Shown here in pieces: positions 24,732 to 37,160 of a stretch of DNA of 64,000 nt. The first letter of the stretch is position 1. Each line of letters starts with the position of its first letter. Both the position numbers and the translations under genes were made by a program. The stretch spans positions 2,356,001 through 2,420,000 of the forward strand of contig NW_026570224.1 of assembly GCF_019649055.1 (NCBI RefSeq), given 5' to 3'. This stretch comes from Paramacrobiotus metropolitanus. Taxonomy: Eukaryota; Tardigrada; Eutardigrada; Parachela; Macrobiotidae. The notes beneath the pieces were generated by a model. It worked only from the letters and a program-made list of their open reading frames with translations, was not told where the DNA came from and did no database searches.

Positions 24732-27700
24732 CTAACCTATGCGATGGAAGGCGTTTTGATGATATTTCAGGGATTGTGGAGTGGTAAACACAGGCTTTTC
24801 GAAACAATCGCTGCACACGTATCGCATTTTGTGTATGCCGCGTTGATGTAGTAGCAAAGCCGCTCTTGACTGGAAAACTTTGTTGCAAGAATGAGTAGTG
24901 CAGACGTGAAGGTGAAGCAAATCGCTAGTTTGGTCTGGGCGGCCTATGGAGACGGTCTTTCTTTTTTTCTGTCTTGTTTGGTTTTCAGGTTTGACAGAAA
25001 CGTGGGACAAGAAACCACGGAACACATCATCATATATTAGTTCCACTGAGAAGTTGACTGACGGCAAATCACGTATTCGGCATAGCGTTTCTTGAAGAAA
25101 AACCCCGGGATGCATTTTTAAAAACTTTGTAGTTGGTAGTTTCCATGACGTGCATTTTTTCCCAACTTTTGGAGGAAAACGTATGGAGTTTATGTATCTT
25201 ATATCAGCTACGGTTGTTGCTAAAAGACGGTCTCGCAGGAGCTGGCTCCACTGATGCAAGGCTGCCGTAGTTTCGTCCCTTTTCATCTTTCGGCACTTGA
25301 ATAGACAAAACAAATACATTAAAACCGTTATGAGAATAAAGTACACGCTTACCCGGTTTCTTAGTGCCAAAGAAGCGTTTGTAACAGCTAACCAGTGTTC
25401 GTCAACAAAGTTGCGCGCCTGTGATGCAGAGCCTCCCAGATTGTACACGCTATGTAGAATTCCCGGACCCAGGTACACTACTGTATTTGGGTGTTGGATG
25501 AAAAAATGTGGTTGGATTTTGAACTTGGCGAACAGAGCTCGAGTGCAGGAAAAATTCTTGAAGCGATACTCGTGTCCACAAGCGGTGGAGCCTACAAAGG
25601 TTATAAAAAATTTGGGAAAATTAGCAGTGAAATGCTACATACCATCTTTGGAGGCAATATTCAGCGAATCCAAGTAGGCATAAAGGAGCACCATGTTACG
25701 GGTCTGAAAACCTGGTACAACGATCCATATTTTCCAACCCGGTCCTAATGAAGTTAAAGGATGTAAAAAATAATTCTGCTCATTGAAATTTATTATGCGT
25801 TTTAAAAATTAGTGGGAAACGGTACCAAGACGCTAGTGAATAAGGTTGGAAGCGCAGAAACAGGGGAAAGTTTTTTAGACAGTGGTTGTCTATCCAAATG
25901 CAGCGGGGAAAGGCAATATGTGTTGTGGGTAAAATCCCCGAGCAAGATAGCTTATGAAGAAGTGCTTTAAATTTCATTTTTAATACCCAGTATGTAGTTA
26001 CATGTTATCCAGAATCAGATCTATATTGCCACGAATGGGATACATCAGAGCCGGCAAACCAGAAACGAATGACGAAAATCAATATTATTTCTGAAAGCCC
26101 GTAGTCGAAAACCCGGCCAGATAGAATTCATGTCTTTCTAAACCTATCCCGCTTCGAACGCCAAAGCGGAAGAGTTTGACTATCTTCACCAACTAAATTA
26201 TTAAAATAATAATTATCGTCGTGGTATGTTTTATAGCCAGGCAGTGTTGCCAGGTAAATCAACTAAAATACAATTAAAATATGAAAGTATTTTCCACTAA
26301 TTAAAATATCAGAATGAACTTATTAGCAGACCGTTATTATGGTAAGAACCTCTTCATATCTAACGCTGTCATCGAGGACATTCATTTCTAAAAAAGTGCC
26401 GGCCGAGCAGCTATCGCTACACCATCCTACTGCGATTGTGTGATTGTCTGTTCAATCAGTGATAGACAGGACTACCGTCACTGTTCAGTGCACAAACCCG
26501 TTAGTTCAGCGAGTGACCGAAATATCACTATATCTGGGTTAAAATAGCCAACTAAGACAGTGAGTGACCGAACTACCACTATGTAAAGCTATGTGAGCGG
26601 TTGACCGAGCTGTCATTACTATCCGATACACAAAGCCCGGTGGGTGAGCGGGTAAGCGAGCTACCACTGCTGTCCGGCGCAGAAACCCCGTTAGGTAAAC
26701 TAGTGACCTAGCTACCACTACTGTCAGTGCACAGAACCCGATAGGTGAGCGGCTGACCGAGCTGTCACTAATGTTCAGTGTACAGAGCCCATTAGGGAAC
26801 GAGTGACTGAACTACCACTGCCGTCCGTGCAAATAGCTGACCGAGCTTCCACTACTGACCGGTGTAGAGAGCCCGGTAGGTGAGCGGGTGACCGCGGTGT
26901 CATTAATACGGGAGAGAAAGTCCGTTATGTGAGCGGCCGACCGAGCTACACCTATTGTCCCTGCACAAAGTCCGTTAGGTGAGCGGGTGACCAGGCTGTC
27001 ACTACTGACCAGTGCAGAGAGCCCGGTAGGTAAGCAGGTGACCGCGCTGTCACTACTGACCGGTGGAGAGAGCCCGGTAGGTTAGTGGGTGACCGCGATG
27101 TACTAAAACGGAAGAGAAAGTCCGTTAGGTGAGCGGGCGACCGAGCTACAACTAATGTCCATGCACAAAGCCCGGTAGGTGAGCGGCTGACCGAGCTGCC
27201 AATGCTGTCCGGCGCAGAAACCCGCGCGGTGAATGAGTGACTGAACTACCACTGCTATCCGGCGCAGAGAGCCCGTTCGGTGAACGAGCGACCGAGCTAC
27301 CACTACTGTCCGGTTCACAGAGCCCGATATGTGATGCGAGTGACTGAGTTTTCACTGCTGTCCAGCGCAGAAAGTCCGTTAGGTGAGCGGGTGACCGAGC
27401 TGTCACTACTGACCGGTGCAGAGCCCGGTAGGTGGGCGGGTGACCGCGATGTCACTAATGTTCAGTGTACAAAGCCCATTAGGAGATACGAGTGACCGAG
27501 ATTTAACTCCTGTCCGGCGCAGAAGCCCGTTCGGTGAACGAGTGACCGACCTGCCACTGCTGCCCAACGCAGAAACCCGTTCGGTGAACGTTTGACTGTT
27601 TGACTGAGCTATCACTACTGTCCGGTGCACAGAGCCCGTTAGGTGATACGGGTGAGTCGGGGTGACTGAGTTTTCTCTAGTGCATGGCGTACAAAACCGG

Positions 27701-30700
27701 GGAGGTAAGCAAGTAATCGAGGTACCACTACTGACCGGACGTACACTACCGGGCACACACCACTTTCCAGTGAAAAGAGCCAGTGAAGTGACGAGTCACC
27801 AAAATACCCGTAGTGATCCAGTGCACAGTCAGTGGTTTGAATTTCTATTTCGGCTTTCTTTTTGGGTAGGAAATATCGTACAAATTATCTGTATGTACAG
27901 CCAAAGGGAATGCTTTCAAGGTTGAGAAAACCATGAACTGATGTTCATATAAAATTCGTGTTTGCCCTATCGCATGTACCGATCATGTTTCGACGAAATA
28001 TAGATGTTATTCTAATATATATTTATTCAACTTCAAATACATGTAAAATGGCCATGGTCCAAAGAAACGCGGAGGCGAAGCCGAGGCTGCTTCTTGTACT
28101 TAATAATGTTACATAGTGTGTACAAAAATTATATAACACAAACGTACCGAAATTAACAGAAATGCTGCAGAACAGTTCGTCCTCAACGTGTTCTGCAGCA
28201 GTACTGTTGGTTGGAGCAATCAATAACCAAGGCAATGATAATCCCTCCCCTTCTCCCATGAAATTACTGAAAACAGCCTCAAATGCGGTATGGCAGTAGT
28301 TGATATTTGGTACGTCCTCCAGGATGCAGCTGTCTTCAAAAACTGTGGGCGTTAACGAGTAGGCTAGAGCTTGAGGGTAGATGACGCTTTTGCCGGAAAT
28401 CGATTCGACATAATTCCAAATTTCTGCGGAATCATCGGCAATTTTATTCATCCATTCGAGATCTTCAGCTCTAAAAAAACAGTCAAAACAGAGCTGCTAA
28501 ATATGTGGTTATTATGAAATATGGTCAAGATGAATGCCAAATGGCTAAGGTTTACTGTAATGGAAAAGTAGTGCCAATTGAGAGCAAGCGTTTTTCACCG
28601 GAATTATTATTACCGACTCAGGTACACGACTTTAGCATCCCCACATTTACGTTATGGGGTGGTCAACGTTAACAATGACCGCTCAAAATTTAAAGATATC
28701 AATCACTTCTGGTCTTTTATCATACGGTCGACAGCAAACTTTAGTATGCGGTTATTAAGTTTTTGACATTTTCTTTCTGCATTTAGGCCGGCTTTCAGTT
28801 CAGCTGGAGAACGAATGCTTGTAACGGTAAATAGTCTATTTAAATTTCTTACGTAGCAGCAAAATAGCAGCATTGTAATTTAAATACTTAAGCTTATGCC
28901 AGACTTTTATTTTCACCATAGCGCGCTCAAATGTAAAACCTATAATAATACAATTCCCTTATAAATACATTTTAATAAACCCTATAAATGTAGTTGTAAA
29001 CAATTATTTTTTGCAGTGAATTATTCTTGACTTATTTTTTATGCGCATTTTGCGCGGGGTCACCTACTTTAATTTTACGAATTGGCTATGCGCTTCGACA
29101 ATCGAGGCGAAAGTAAATCGGCTGTGCGCCCCGCACACCGAGCGCAAAGTTAATTGGCTAAAGAGCCTGAAATCTTCAAAATTTACGTGAACGCATTTAA
29201 TTTTTTCAAGAGATGGGTATTTTTTTAAATTTGAATTGTAGGTGGAAATTCTACCGCTTGGGCATTGACAATATACTATACGTAAGGTGTGAGGAAAGTA
29301 GTTGCCGGTGCGACGCCAAATAAATTTTGTTGTACACAACGTCGTGGCCACTTGGTTTACTCCAATCAACATGGCTTTGGTAGCTGTTTACAAGAGTTAG
29401 TTTTTTAAATTAATTCATCATGATAAGATTTGTGGCTGAATTTATAATAAAAAAAAATTGTGATTTCCGGTCGGTGTATGCTGGGCTGCGCTAGCTTACA
29501 TGTGCCCAAAACCGATCACAGTCAGCCATATATAGGTCTGGCTGCTTCGATCACAACGTCGTTTTATTGTTTTGCTCCTATTACGGATGAAGAAAACAAT
29601 GTGATACAATCAAAAAAATGTTTGTTACTATTTTAGCTATAACGGAAGCACTCAGATGTCGTCAATTGCTATGTATCCACTGTCAATGATGAGGCTTGGC
29701 TGCTTACCTAGCGTGCAACGGCTGAAATATATCAAGGGTGCGGCTTTGATGACAGTGCCTGTTCAGGCAACCTGTTAATCTCCTACGCCAATGCCCAAGC
29801 GGTGGATTTTCCACCAGCTGTTTTGAAAATGCACAGTTTTTTATACAAGAGCTGTAGAATTTCGACGGATACTGAAATTGTTAGATACTCACATAAAGTT
29901 ATCACTGATTTAATTTCAAATTTCTGCCATGACTGCCAATTTACATACACTTCGTAGAACTTCACGTTATTTTTTGAATGTTTTGTGAGCGATGTGGCTC
30001 TGTTATGGTGTGTTTTACCAAAAAACGAAAATTCACTGGGCAAAGAGTTATCTTTGCTTTATCTAATGCATGTGTTGTTCCGGGAATGACGATAGGTCTA
30101 GCGTTTTAAAAATTGCGATTTTTACTGGTGGTTTTCCATCTAGAAAACGCTGCCGGGTTAACTTATAAATCTAACGCGAGGTCTATTTTCCACAGCTGCA
30201 CGGTTCTGGTGCGAACGCAAGTTGGAAATAGAGAGTGCGAAGCAACGAACGAGAAATATAAAAAATAAGACGCAGGCAAGAAAAGAATAAGAAATAAGAA
30301 TAAGAAATACGAAATACGAAAACGAAATGCGGGAAAGAAATACGAAAAAGAAATAAAGATAAGAAATACGAAAGCGAAATGCGGGAAAGAAATAAGAAAA
30401 AGAAATGAGAATAAGAAGTACGAAACCGAAATGCGGGAAAGAAATACGAAAAAGAAATAAGAATAAGAAATGAGAGTACCAAATAAGAAAACACAAGAAA
30501 ACAAAAGATCTAAGAATAAGAAATAAGAATAAGAAATGAGAGTACGAAATAAGAAAACGTAAGAAAACAAAAGATATAAGAATAAGAAATAAGAATAAGA
30601 AACGAGAGTACGAAATAAGAAAACATAAGAAAACATAAGAAAACATAAGAAAACATAAGAAAACATAAGAACTAAGTATACTAAAAAGATGACAATTCCT

Positions 30701-31293
30701 CGATTAAGGCGCATGGACTGATAATTAAAACATCAATTTTTTGAATTCTGTTAAATGCGTATGTGTGGAAAACATTGCAATTTTTCAATCAAGCAAAATA
30801 AAATAAAAAAAGAATAAAAAAAACAAAATAGAATAAAATAAAATCAAATAAAATAGAAAAAACATTGACTGATAGGAAAATAAGTACGCACGATTACAAT
30901 CAATAAAAGAATCCCGACTTACGAGACGTGTAGATTTTGGGCTGCCAGGGAAGACACGTTTTTCCTTGTCGCTGCCGTGTCACCTTCTTCAATAATGGTC
31001 CATCCGCAATTATGAGAAAGGTTAATGCGCCGGTGCGCGTCCTGAGCACCCACTGGATAAGGGACATCACCCAAAGTCGAACCCTTTTTCATGGCATTCT
31101 TTAGCCCGCTGGTTTCAAAGTATGTGTTCCACTGTGATGGGACGGCATTAAAATCGATCAAGAATGCTCCAATTTTTTCGAGCCAGATTGCACAATCTTT
31201 CTCACGAGAAAGTGTGCCGAAACACTGTTTATAAGCATTGCAAAATTCTTCTCTGGTCAAGTTCAAACGGGGGCCTTCGATAAGCTCCGCCAT
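24732..31293 (-). CDS. JmjC-domain protein with C-terminal C2H2 zinc fingers
   Basis: Likely Fe(II)/2-oxoglutarate-dependent histone lysine demethylase or related nuclear oxygenase. Exons in transcript order 31293-30923, 28817-28707, 28470-28148, 25744-25643, 25591-25353 and 25295-24732 join in phase to about 569 residues. The JmjC core is split across three exons: LLIAPTNSTAAEHVEDELFC gives the H-x-E iron ligands in the KDM4-like context, then PGWKIWIVVPG, and then VVYLGPGILHSVYNLG with the distal His, followed by ARNFVDEHW. A lysine/arginine-rich tail leads to C2H2-like fingers (CNKVFQSRAALLLHQRGIH and CSDCFEKPVFTTPQSLKYHQ). The first exon (MAELIEGPRLNLTREEF) is cysteine-poor and of unknown fold. 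The small second exon rests on phase fit only. No JmjN domain is obvious, so I do not assign a KDM subfamily. Introns carry a ~1.85-kb repeat element and an A/G-rich array. Confidence 0.8.
26253..28105 (+). mobile_element. Dispersed element with internal minisatellite, copy 1 (in JmjC intron)
   Basis: Starts near AATCAACTAAAATACAATTA, with the shared left block CACTAATTAAAATATCAGAA, continues through about 1.4 kb of degenerate ~50-60-bp repeats (26440-27830; words such as GTGACCGAGCTACCACTACT and CAGAGCCCGTTAGGTGA), and ends with a unique tail: CCTATCGCATGTACCGATCA at about 27965 and AAGAAACGCGGAGGCGAAGC near 28065. Copy 2 at 32097-33510 has the same left and right flanks in the same orientation but fewer repeats. 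Unique-repeat-unique structure and dispersal mark it as a mobile element, reminiscent in layout of VNTR-containing composite retroposons. No protein domain or terminal inverted repeat was recognised. Confidence 0.75.
29064..29372 (-). other. Unassigned open frame within JmjC intron 1
   Basis: An uninterrupted frame of about 100 residues (motifs FIWRRTGNYFPHTLRIVYCQ and LTLRSVCGAHSRF) with evenly spread Cys, Trp and basic residues. It reads more like a protein fragment than random AT-rich sequence. It is not in phase with the host exons. I do not recognise it; a fragment of a transposon-encoded protein is possible. Confidence 0.25.
30240..30680. repeat. A/G-rich minisatellite in JmjC intron 1
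   Basis: Purine-rich low-complexity array built from AAGAAATAAGAATAAGAA, ACGAAATGCGGGAAAGAA and AAGAAAACATAAGAAAACAT units, with almost no pyrimidine blocks on the plus strand. Several ~60-bp higher-order repeats are visible (30300-30470). The minus strand reads as Phe/Leu/Ser-rich open frames, an artefact of composition. It sits about 240 bp 3' of exon 1 of the JmjC gene. Confidence 0.9.
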
Positions 31294-32096
31294 GGTTCGA
31301 ATTAATTGCAACTTTTTTCGCACAACGACTGTTTACTAATATGGACTGTTTCTGCTAAGAGACGATAGCCACTGCTTGCGCTTTTGGCAGATGAAGAAGT
31401 GAGCCGGGAAGTGCAATGTTGGACTTCTTTGTCTGAAACAGTCTCACTGTGCTTTGCGATTTAGATCCAGTCATCGCCTATCTAGCCAGAGCTGTTACAT
31501 TGAGAGCAATTATAGCGATATTAAAATGCAGAAGAGAGCTGTTTGTACGCCTTCCTATCTTTTCCATAGCATCTTACAAACGAACGACTGCGTAAGAGGC
31601 TAAAAGGCTATCAGTGCAGTTATAACAAGCCAGGCTCTGGAAACTGAATCCATACATCAGAACCATCAAAATCTTTCCGTGTGGCAGAGCGACATTGTGA
31701 AGAACTGCTGCCGCTTGTCGTAGGTGGGAATTTGCTGATCATTGTATTGTCTTATTTCCTATTTTGTCATTTGCGCGTGCTCTTTATTTTGGTTCTTACC
31801 AGGGCACCATTAAAATCTTAGTTTTTGCAGAAACAGTGCACCATCGCAATATAATTAAAAACCAATTTCATCTGCTGAAGGTAAAAAAAGCGTGGCCAAA
31901 CAAAATTAATCTGAGTAGATAGTATTGCATACAGTATACTAATACAATAGGCAGACTTTGTACATTTTGCAGTTCGCTTGTTTTCTTTCTTTCTTCCCTC
32001 AAACGCGTCATATATGGAATAAAATTACTTTTTAAACGTGCTACATTAGTAAATCTGCCAAAAACCAGATTTTTTCGTACTGTTTTTTCGTACTAA
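31294..32096. other. Upstream of JmjC gene, no gene recognised
   Basis: Contains the putative promoter of the minus-strand JmjC gene. No coding exon or RNA gene was supported. Confidence 0.4.
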
Positions 32097-33510
32097 CGTA
32101 AACCAACTAAAATACTATACTGAAGTATTTCCCACTAATTAAAATATCAGAATGAATTTAATTAGCAGACCGTTATTACGACAAAAACGACTAAGTACAT
32201 ATCTAACGTCTGTCTGTTCCATCAATGATAGACCAAACTACCGCCACTGTTCAGGGCACAAAGCGCTTTTTCAGAGAGTGACCGAAATACCACTATATTC
32301 TAGTTTGAATAGCCGCTAAGCCAGTGAGCGACCGAACTACCACTAGCTATGTGAGCGGTTGACCGAGCTGTCATTACTTTCCAGTGTACAAAGCCGTTAC
32401 GGAACGAGTGACCGAGCTGTCATTACTTTCCAGTGTACAAAGCCGTTACGGAACGAGTGACCGAGCTGTCATTATTGTACAGTGTACCTGAGATACCGAT
32501 CCACCAGTCTACCACTGTAGTCGAGTTGACAAAGCCAAAAGGAACGAATAAAAACGATGAAAACAGAAATTCGAATCGACCGCCCGTGGACAACAAGAAA
32601 CGCAGAGGCGAAGCCTAGGTGATCGAGGTACCACTACTATCCCGTGCAGAAAGCGCATAGGTAAACTGGTGCACAGAGCCCGGTAGGTGAGCGGGTGACC
32701 GAGCTACCACTGCTGTCTGGCGCAAAAAGTCCGTTAGGCGAGCAGGTGACCGAGCTAACACTGCTGTCCGACGCATAAACCCCGTTAAGTGAATTAGTGA
32801 CCGAGCTACCACTAGTGTCCGTGCAGAGAGCCCGGTAGGTGAGCGGGTGACCCAGCTAACATTGCTGTCCGGCGCAGAAAGCCCGTTCGGCGAACGAGGG
32901 ACTAAGCTACCACTACTGTCCGTGCATAGAACCTACGAGGTGAGCGGGTGACCGAGCTGTCACTACTGTCCAGTGGACAAAGTCTGTTAGGGAACGAGTG
33001 CGGAAGGTATCACTACTGTCCAGCGCAGAAACCCAGTTAGGTGAACTAGTGACCGAGCTATCACTACTGTCCGTCGAACAGAACCGTTAGGTAAGCAAGT
33101 AATCGAGTTACCACTAGTGACCGGACATACACTGCCGGACAGACACCACTTTCCAGTAAACAGAGCTAGAGAAGTGACGAGTCACCGAGCTAGTGATCCA
33201 GTGCACTATAACTGTTTCGAGTTTCATACTTTATAGACTGATATTTCGGGTTTCTTTTCGGGTAGGGAATTTTTATATCGTAAAAATTATCTATAAGTAC
33301 AGCCAGAGGGAATGCTTTCAAGGTTGAGAAAATCATTAAATGATTATCAATTTTTTCATATAAAATTCGTGTTTGCCCTATTGCATGTACCGATCATGTT
33401 TCGTTTCGTTTCATGTTATTCTAATAAATATTCATTCAAATTCAAATAAAATGGCCCTGGACCACAAGAAACGCGGAGGCAAAGCCGATGCTGTTTCTTG
33501 TACTAGAATA
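32097..33510 (+). mobile_element. Dispersed element with internal minisatellite, copy 2
   Basis: Second copy of the element at 26253-28105, same strand. Left flank (CACTAATTAAAATATCAGAA, TTAGCAGACCGTTATTA), ~1 kb of degenerate 50-60-bp repeats (32230-33190), and the unique right tail (ATGCTTTCAAGGTTGAGAAA, GCATGTACCGATCATGTTTC, AAGAAACGCGGAGGC) all align in order with copy 1. Near 32588 a copy of the right-end word (AAGAAACGCAGAGGCGAAGC) lies inside the repeat field, which suggests an internal duplication or a nested, truncated copy. An exact CATTACTTTCCAGTGTACAA duplication sits at 32371-32450. Confidence 0.75.
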
Positions 33511-33909
33511 TTGCACTGCAAAATTTTAAACTTATACCGCTTTATGAGTACTTTGTGCAAAAAATGATATCGCCTGTAGAATGCTGTCTCTATACTAAAA
33601 AAAACTTATTGTCGTTTATCGTAAAACGTACTTGTAGAAAACGCATTAAGTTTCAAGATTTAAGTGAGGACGAATTTCTAATTGTTTTATCGTAACAGTT
33701 CAAGTTTATTGATCGGTTAAGTTAACAAACCAAAAAAGGATACAATCAAAATTTGATAATAAAAAAATACAGCAATACAGAGTTAACACCACAATAAGAA
33801 CGTTAATCGGCATGGCAATATTATCAAACGCATAAAACATTAACCAGAAAACATATAAAGACATGATTATACGTTTTCACCGTACATACATTCCATTTTG
33901 CATATGCAA

Positions 33910-35162
33910 CTACGGCGTTCCAGTCAGATCGTTGACCATTTCTTCCATCGAAAACCCGGTGCCATGACGCATTTCTTGCTGTCCAAAATGTGACGCCAAG
34001 AGTTCGTGACGGCGCAGACGATGGTTACCTTCGTCTAACGGCAAAAAACAGGGACGTTTTGCGGCCATTCGTGGTTCTCGCGGGGCAGATTCGCCAGTTT
34101 CCAACATTGGTTTGCTAACTGCACCGGCGTTAACTTGGATGCCGGACGCGGGATTTTCGTTCAACGGTGTCAATTGGGTAGAATATCCATGATTCACTTG
34201 GTGTGAGCGCTTAGTCAGCGTTCCGGCCGATGTTGCCGCCTCAGAGACATTTTCTTGCGCGACAGCTTCTTGGGAGGAACCTGGATTTCCCTCCTGGTTA
34301 TTCGGCATAACGTTTGTAATAGCAGGTGGTACAAACGGCGGTGCATTCACCGCTTCGCTCATGTTGAAACTATAAGCCGTGACACCGATGACGAGGAACG
34401 GTACCAATCGCCATCGGTTCTTAATCCTCACGTTGTTGGTCATCTCCGGTATGTTCGTCGCAAATTCATAAAATTTAAATTGCTACAAAAAGCACAGTCA
34501 TTAACAAAAATTCGATTTTTGTGTTACATTAATTTTTAAATACATAAATTGTAGAAACAACTTTTACCCCGATGAAAAAATCGTCCTTCGCAAGTGTTTT
34601 GAATGTCGGTGAACATTGACGATCCAGAAAATAGCTTCAGCTCTAAGTACTCGTAGCGACGTTTCAGCTTAGGAGGCTGAGGCGATAGATTGGATACCAC
34701 GTAATGCCCCCCGCCACATTTGACCTTGTAATCATCCGTCATCTATTAAAATATCAACCGTGTAAAACCAAAAACTTTCAGCCAATATTGAAAACAAATC
34801 TAACTACAAAAGCATACATTAATAGGATTGCCGGCCCTAACTAAGGCTGAAAGTAAAGCAGTCTTGGGTTTATGATATTTTAATACAATGCACATAAAAA
34901 GTATAGTGTAAACGCTTACCCATCGTATGTAGTCGACTATTTCTTTCTCGCTGTAGAGTGCAAAATGGCGGTTGATGTCCATTAGGAAACACTGGACGTG
35001 GATACTCTGCCCGAGAAGCAAAATATTTTCCATTGTCCTAACCAAGTGGCGGTGAATCAGGAAGCGTGAAGTGTTCACAGATTGAACGTTTCCAAAAAAA
35101 TGCGCACGTTCGAGTAGCAGCTGAATTAAATAACAGGATCGCGGTACGTTCGACAAAACCAA
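33910..35162 (-). CDS. Unrecognised multi-exon gene
   Basis: Three coding blocks on the minus strand: upstream block to 34920 (up from 35162), 34742-34568, and 34482-33910 ending at a stop. The first junction (TGG|GTAAGC to TAG|ATGACG) is in phase; the second looks one base out of phase with the visible sites, so either that boundary is wrong or the copy is damaged. The first block is rich in hydrophobic and His residues (FLIHRHLVRTMENILLLG, FLMDINRHFALYSEKEIVDY); the middle one has KRRYEYLELKLFSGSSMF; the last starts QFKFYEFATNIPEMTNNVR, passes a short hydrophobic stretch (LVPFLVIGVTAY) and becomes a disordered Asn/Glu/Pro-rich tail ending MEEMVNDLTGTP. I do not recognise the family. A 5' exon may lie above 35162. 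Confidence 0.4.
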
Positions 35163-37160
35163 GAGGAAAGCAATATATGTGCTTCATTTTCCATTTCTAA
35201 CTTGCACGTTAAATGGCTGATATAGAAAGACTTTAAGAACTAGATGCATGACCTTCTGAGTGCCGATCAACAGTCCCTGTGAATTTTTGCAGTCAAATGC
35301 ACTATTTCGCAAATGACGGGGTCAAAATGTCGTACGTGCCGTCACATTGCAATTGCTTAAAAACGACTGTTTTTATCGTCTAAAGCACATTATCTGTTTG
35401 ATAGCTGAACCGTGTGCTGACTTAGTCTAAAGCGTTCTCTTCTCACTAACGTTGAATAAGGACATTTAACTTCAACTTCAACTTCGAAGTAACTGCGATC
35501 ATGCAAAACCAGGCTTTTGATTTACAGTTTAGTTAAAGAAGGTATTTCATTTTTGGTACTGCAGACCTTATTATTCTTTTCGGTAACAACGAGTTAATAT
35601 TTAGAAAATTCAATGAAACTGTTATAAGTTGATCATACATAGTAAACAGAGGTTACAATTTTACAGAGTTACAGAGGTTACAAAGGAAACAGTGGTAATT
35701 TGCAATCTAGGATAGATGACAATACCGGCTTTCACGACGATGATGAATGGCACCCGGCTATTTTACGACATCGCACCTTGCAGTAAATGACTTGGTCAGG
35801 ACGTTTTGAGTTCTAAAGCGCGATAGTCATAATACCATTTTTTAAACTATACCATGCATCTGGCTCTGTCAGATGAATAAATTAAATTACTTGCTGCCTG
35901 CAAGGCAAAATACGGCTTATCACAATTTTAACTTCTGCTGTGGTTAGCCTTTGGGACTCGCGCTCCAAACGGAAGCACTTTTTATCAATAAGGTGAATGT
36001 GGGCTGCTTCCGAAGGTTAGGTGTTAATAACAAGGACATTGGCTTGTTTGCTGCATGTGATCTTTTGCTAAACTAGACAATCTAGCTTCTAAATTTGTTG
36101 CACTGACCTTATCTTCGGTTGGGACCGCTCTCGTTTCTTTCCGTACAAGCAAGCACAATTAATTTGCAATTTTAAGTTTTAGTACTGAAAACTTTAGATC
36201 CTCTTTTAGAAACCAAATTATTTGTAAAAATTGATATGTGGAGCGCTCATTTTTGTGTTTAAATAGCGCAAATTCCTTGAAAGGGGTGAACTGTTTTCTT
36301 TCTTCCATTGCGAACATCACAGGAAAACATATTGCAGAAATTCGTAACTCTTCGATTATTTTTAACGTGACTTTTGGTAAGTATTTCTTAGTACTGCATG
36401 CACTAATATGCATTAGCTGATAAAATTTTGCTATGTACGGTACTACAAAATTTACAGTAAACTCAACACCCGTTTGTAAACTCCATGCACTCAGCCGAGC
36501 CCCGTGTGTATTCAAAAGGTCACCCGTGCACACAGCCGTAATGTAAAATTAAAGTGACAATGTTCAGGATATAAGCGGTCTGGCGGAGAAAAAGACACAT
36601 AATCGAACTGCTTTACAAGCTTGCGCTTTGAAAACTACTGCGCATCAGTTGCGTAATTATTAGCGTTTGACATGTTTTTCAAAGTATCTCGATGCCTAAC
36701 GTGATTTTGTTTAAAGCTCCTACGGTTTACAGTTATTGAAACGCCGTTGTTTATGACATTTTGTATCCCGTAAAAGGATGCATGTTATGTTTTAACTTAG
36801 AAAGTTTGCAAAACGCACTATAGAGGGGTGATCAAAACTGCTTGCGTACAAAAGGCAAAGTAATTTGTCTCGCTCAGAAAAACAATTGCGCTAAAATATA
36901 ATCGTTCCGGCCGAATTTTATTAATCAAAATCAATCAGTGGGAAAGCAATATATGGCCGAAAACCAGCCATATAAACCATAATATTAGCCGATTTTAAAA
37001 GGTGTTACATTTATTCAGGGTAAATCCCGTGAATGTTCAGCACACAAAATTTCAGAAATACACTGGCGACATTGGCAAATTAAAAAAGTATGAACGAACA
37101 TACGCCGGATACAATAACGTAAATAAACGATAGGGCGGGCGGTTGCCAACAGCATGTTGC
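35163..37160. other. Intergenic, no gene recognised
   Basis: About 2 kb of AT-rich DNA. It includes a small AACTTC microrepeat at about 35470-35490 and a TTACAGAG(TTACAGAGG) duplication near 35660-35680. No exon with family similarity, tRNA or transposon terminus was found. Confidence 0.4.

Noticed and set aside
25330-25352. Apparent transmembrane helix (VYFILITVLMYLFCLF) inside the JmjC protein
   Set aside because: It is translation of an intron: CGG|GTAAGC to TTCAAG|TGC removes it in phase.
25297-25748. Plus-strand open frames over the JmjC exons
   Set aside because: Shadows of the minus-strand JmjC exons, which have family similarity and joining splice phases.
27103-27756. Open frames on the minus strand reading VARSLVHRTGSLRR-type repeats
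   Set aside because: They follow the 50-60-bp minisatellite period inside the dispersed element; no start context, splicing or domain supports a protein.
30158-30714. Phe/Leu/Tyr-rich open frames that look like membrane helices
   Set aside because: An artefact of the A/G-rich array read on the complementary strand; all three frames give similar hydrophobic text.
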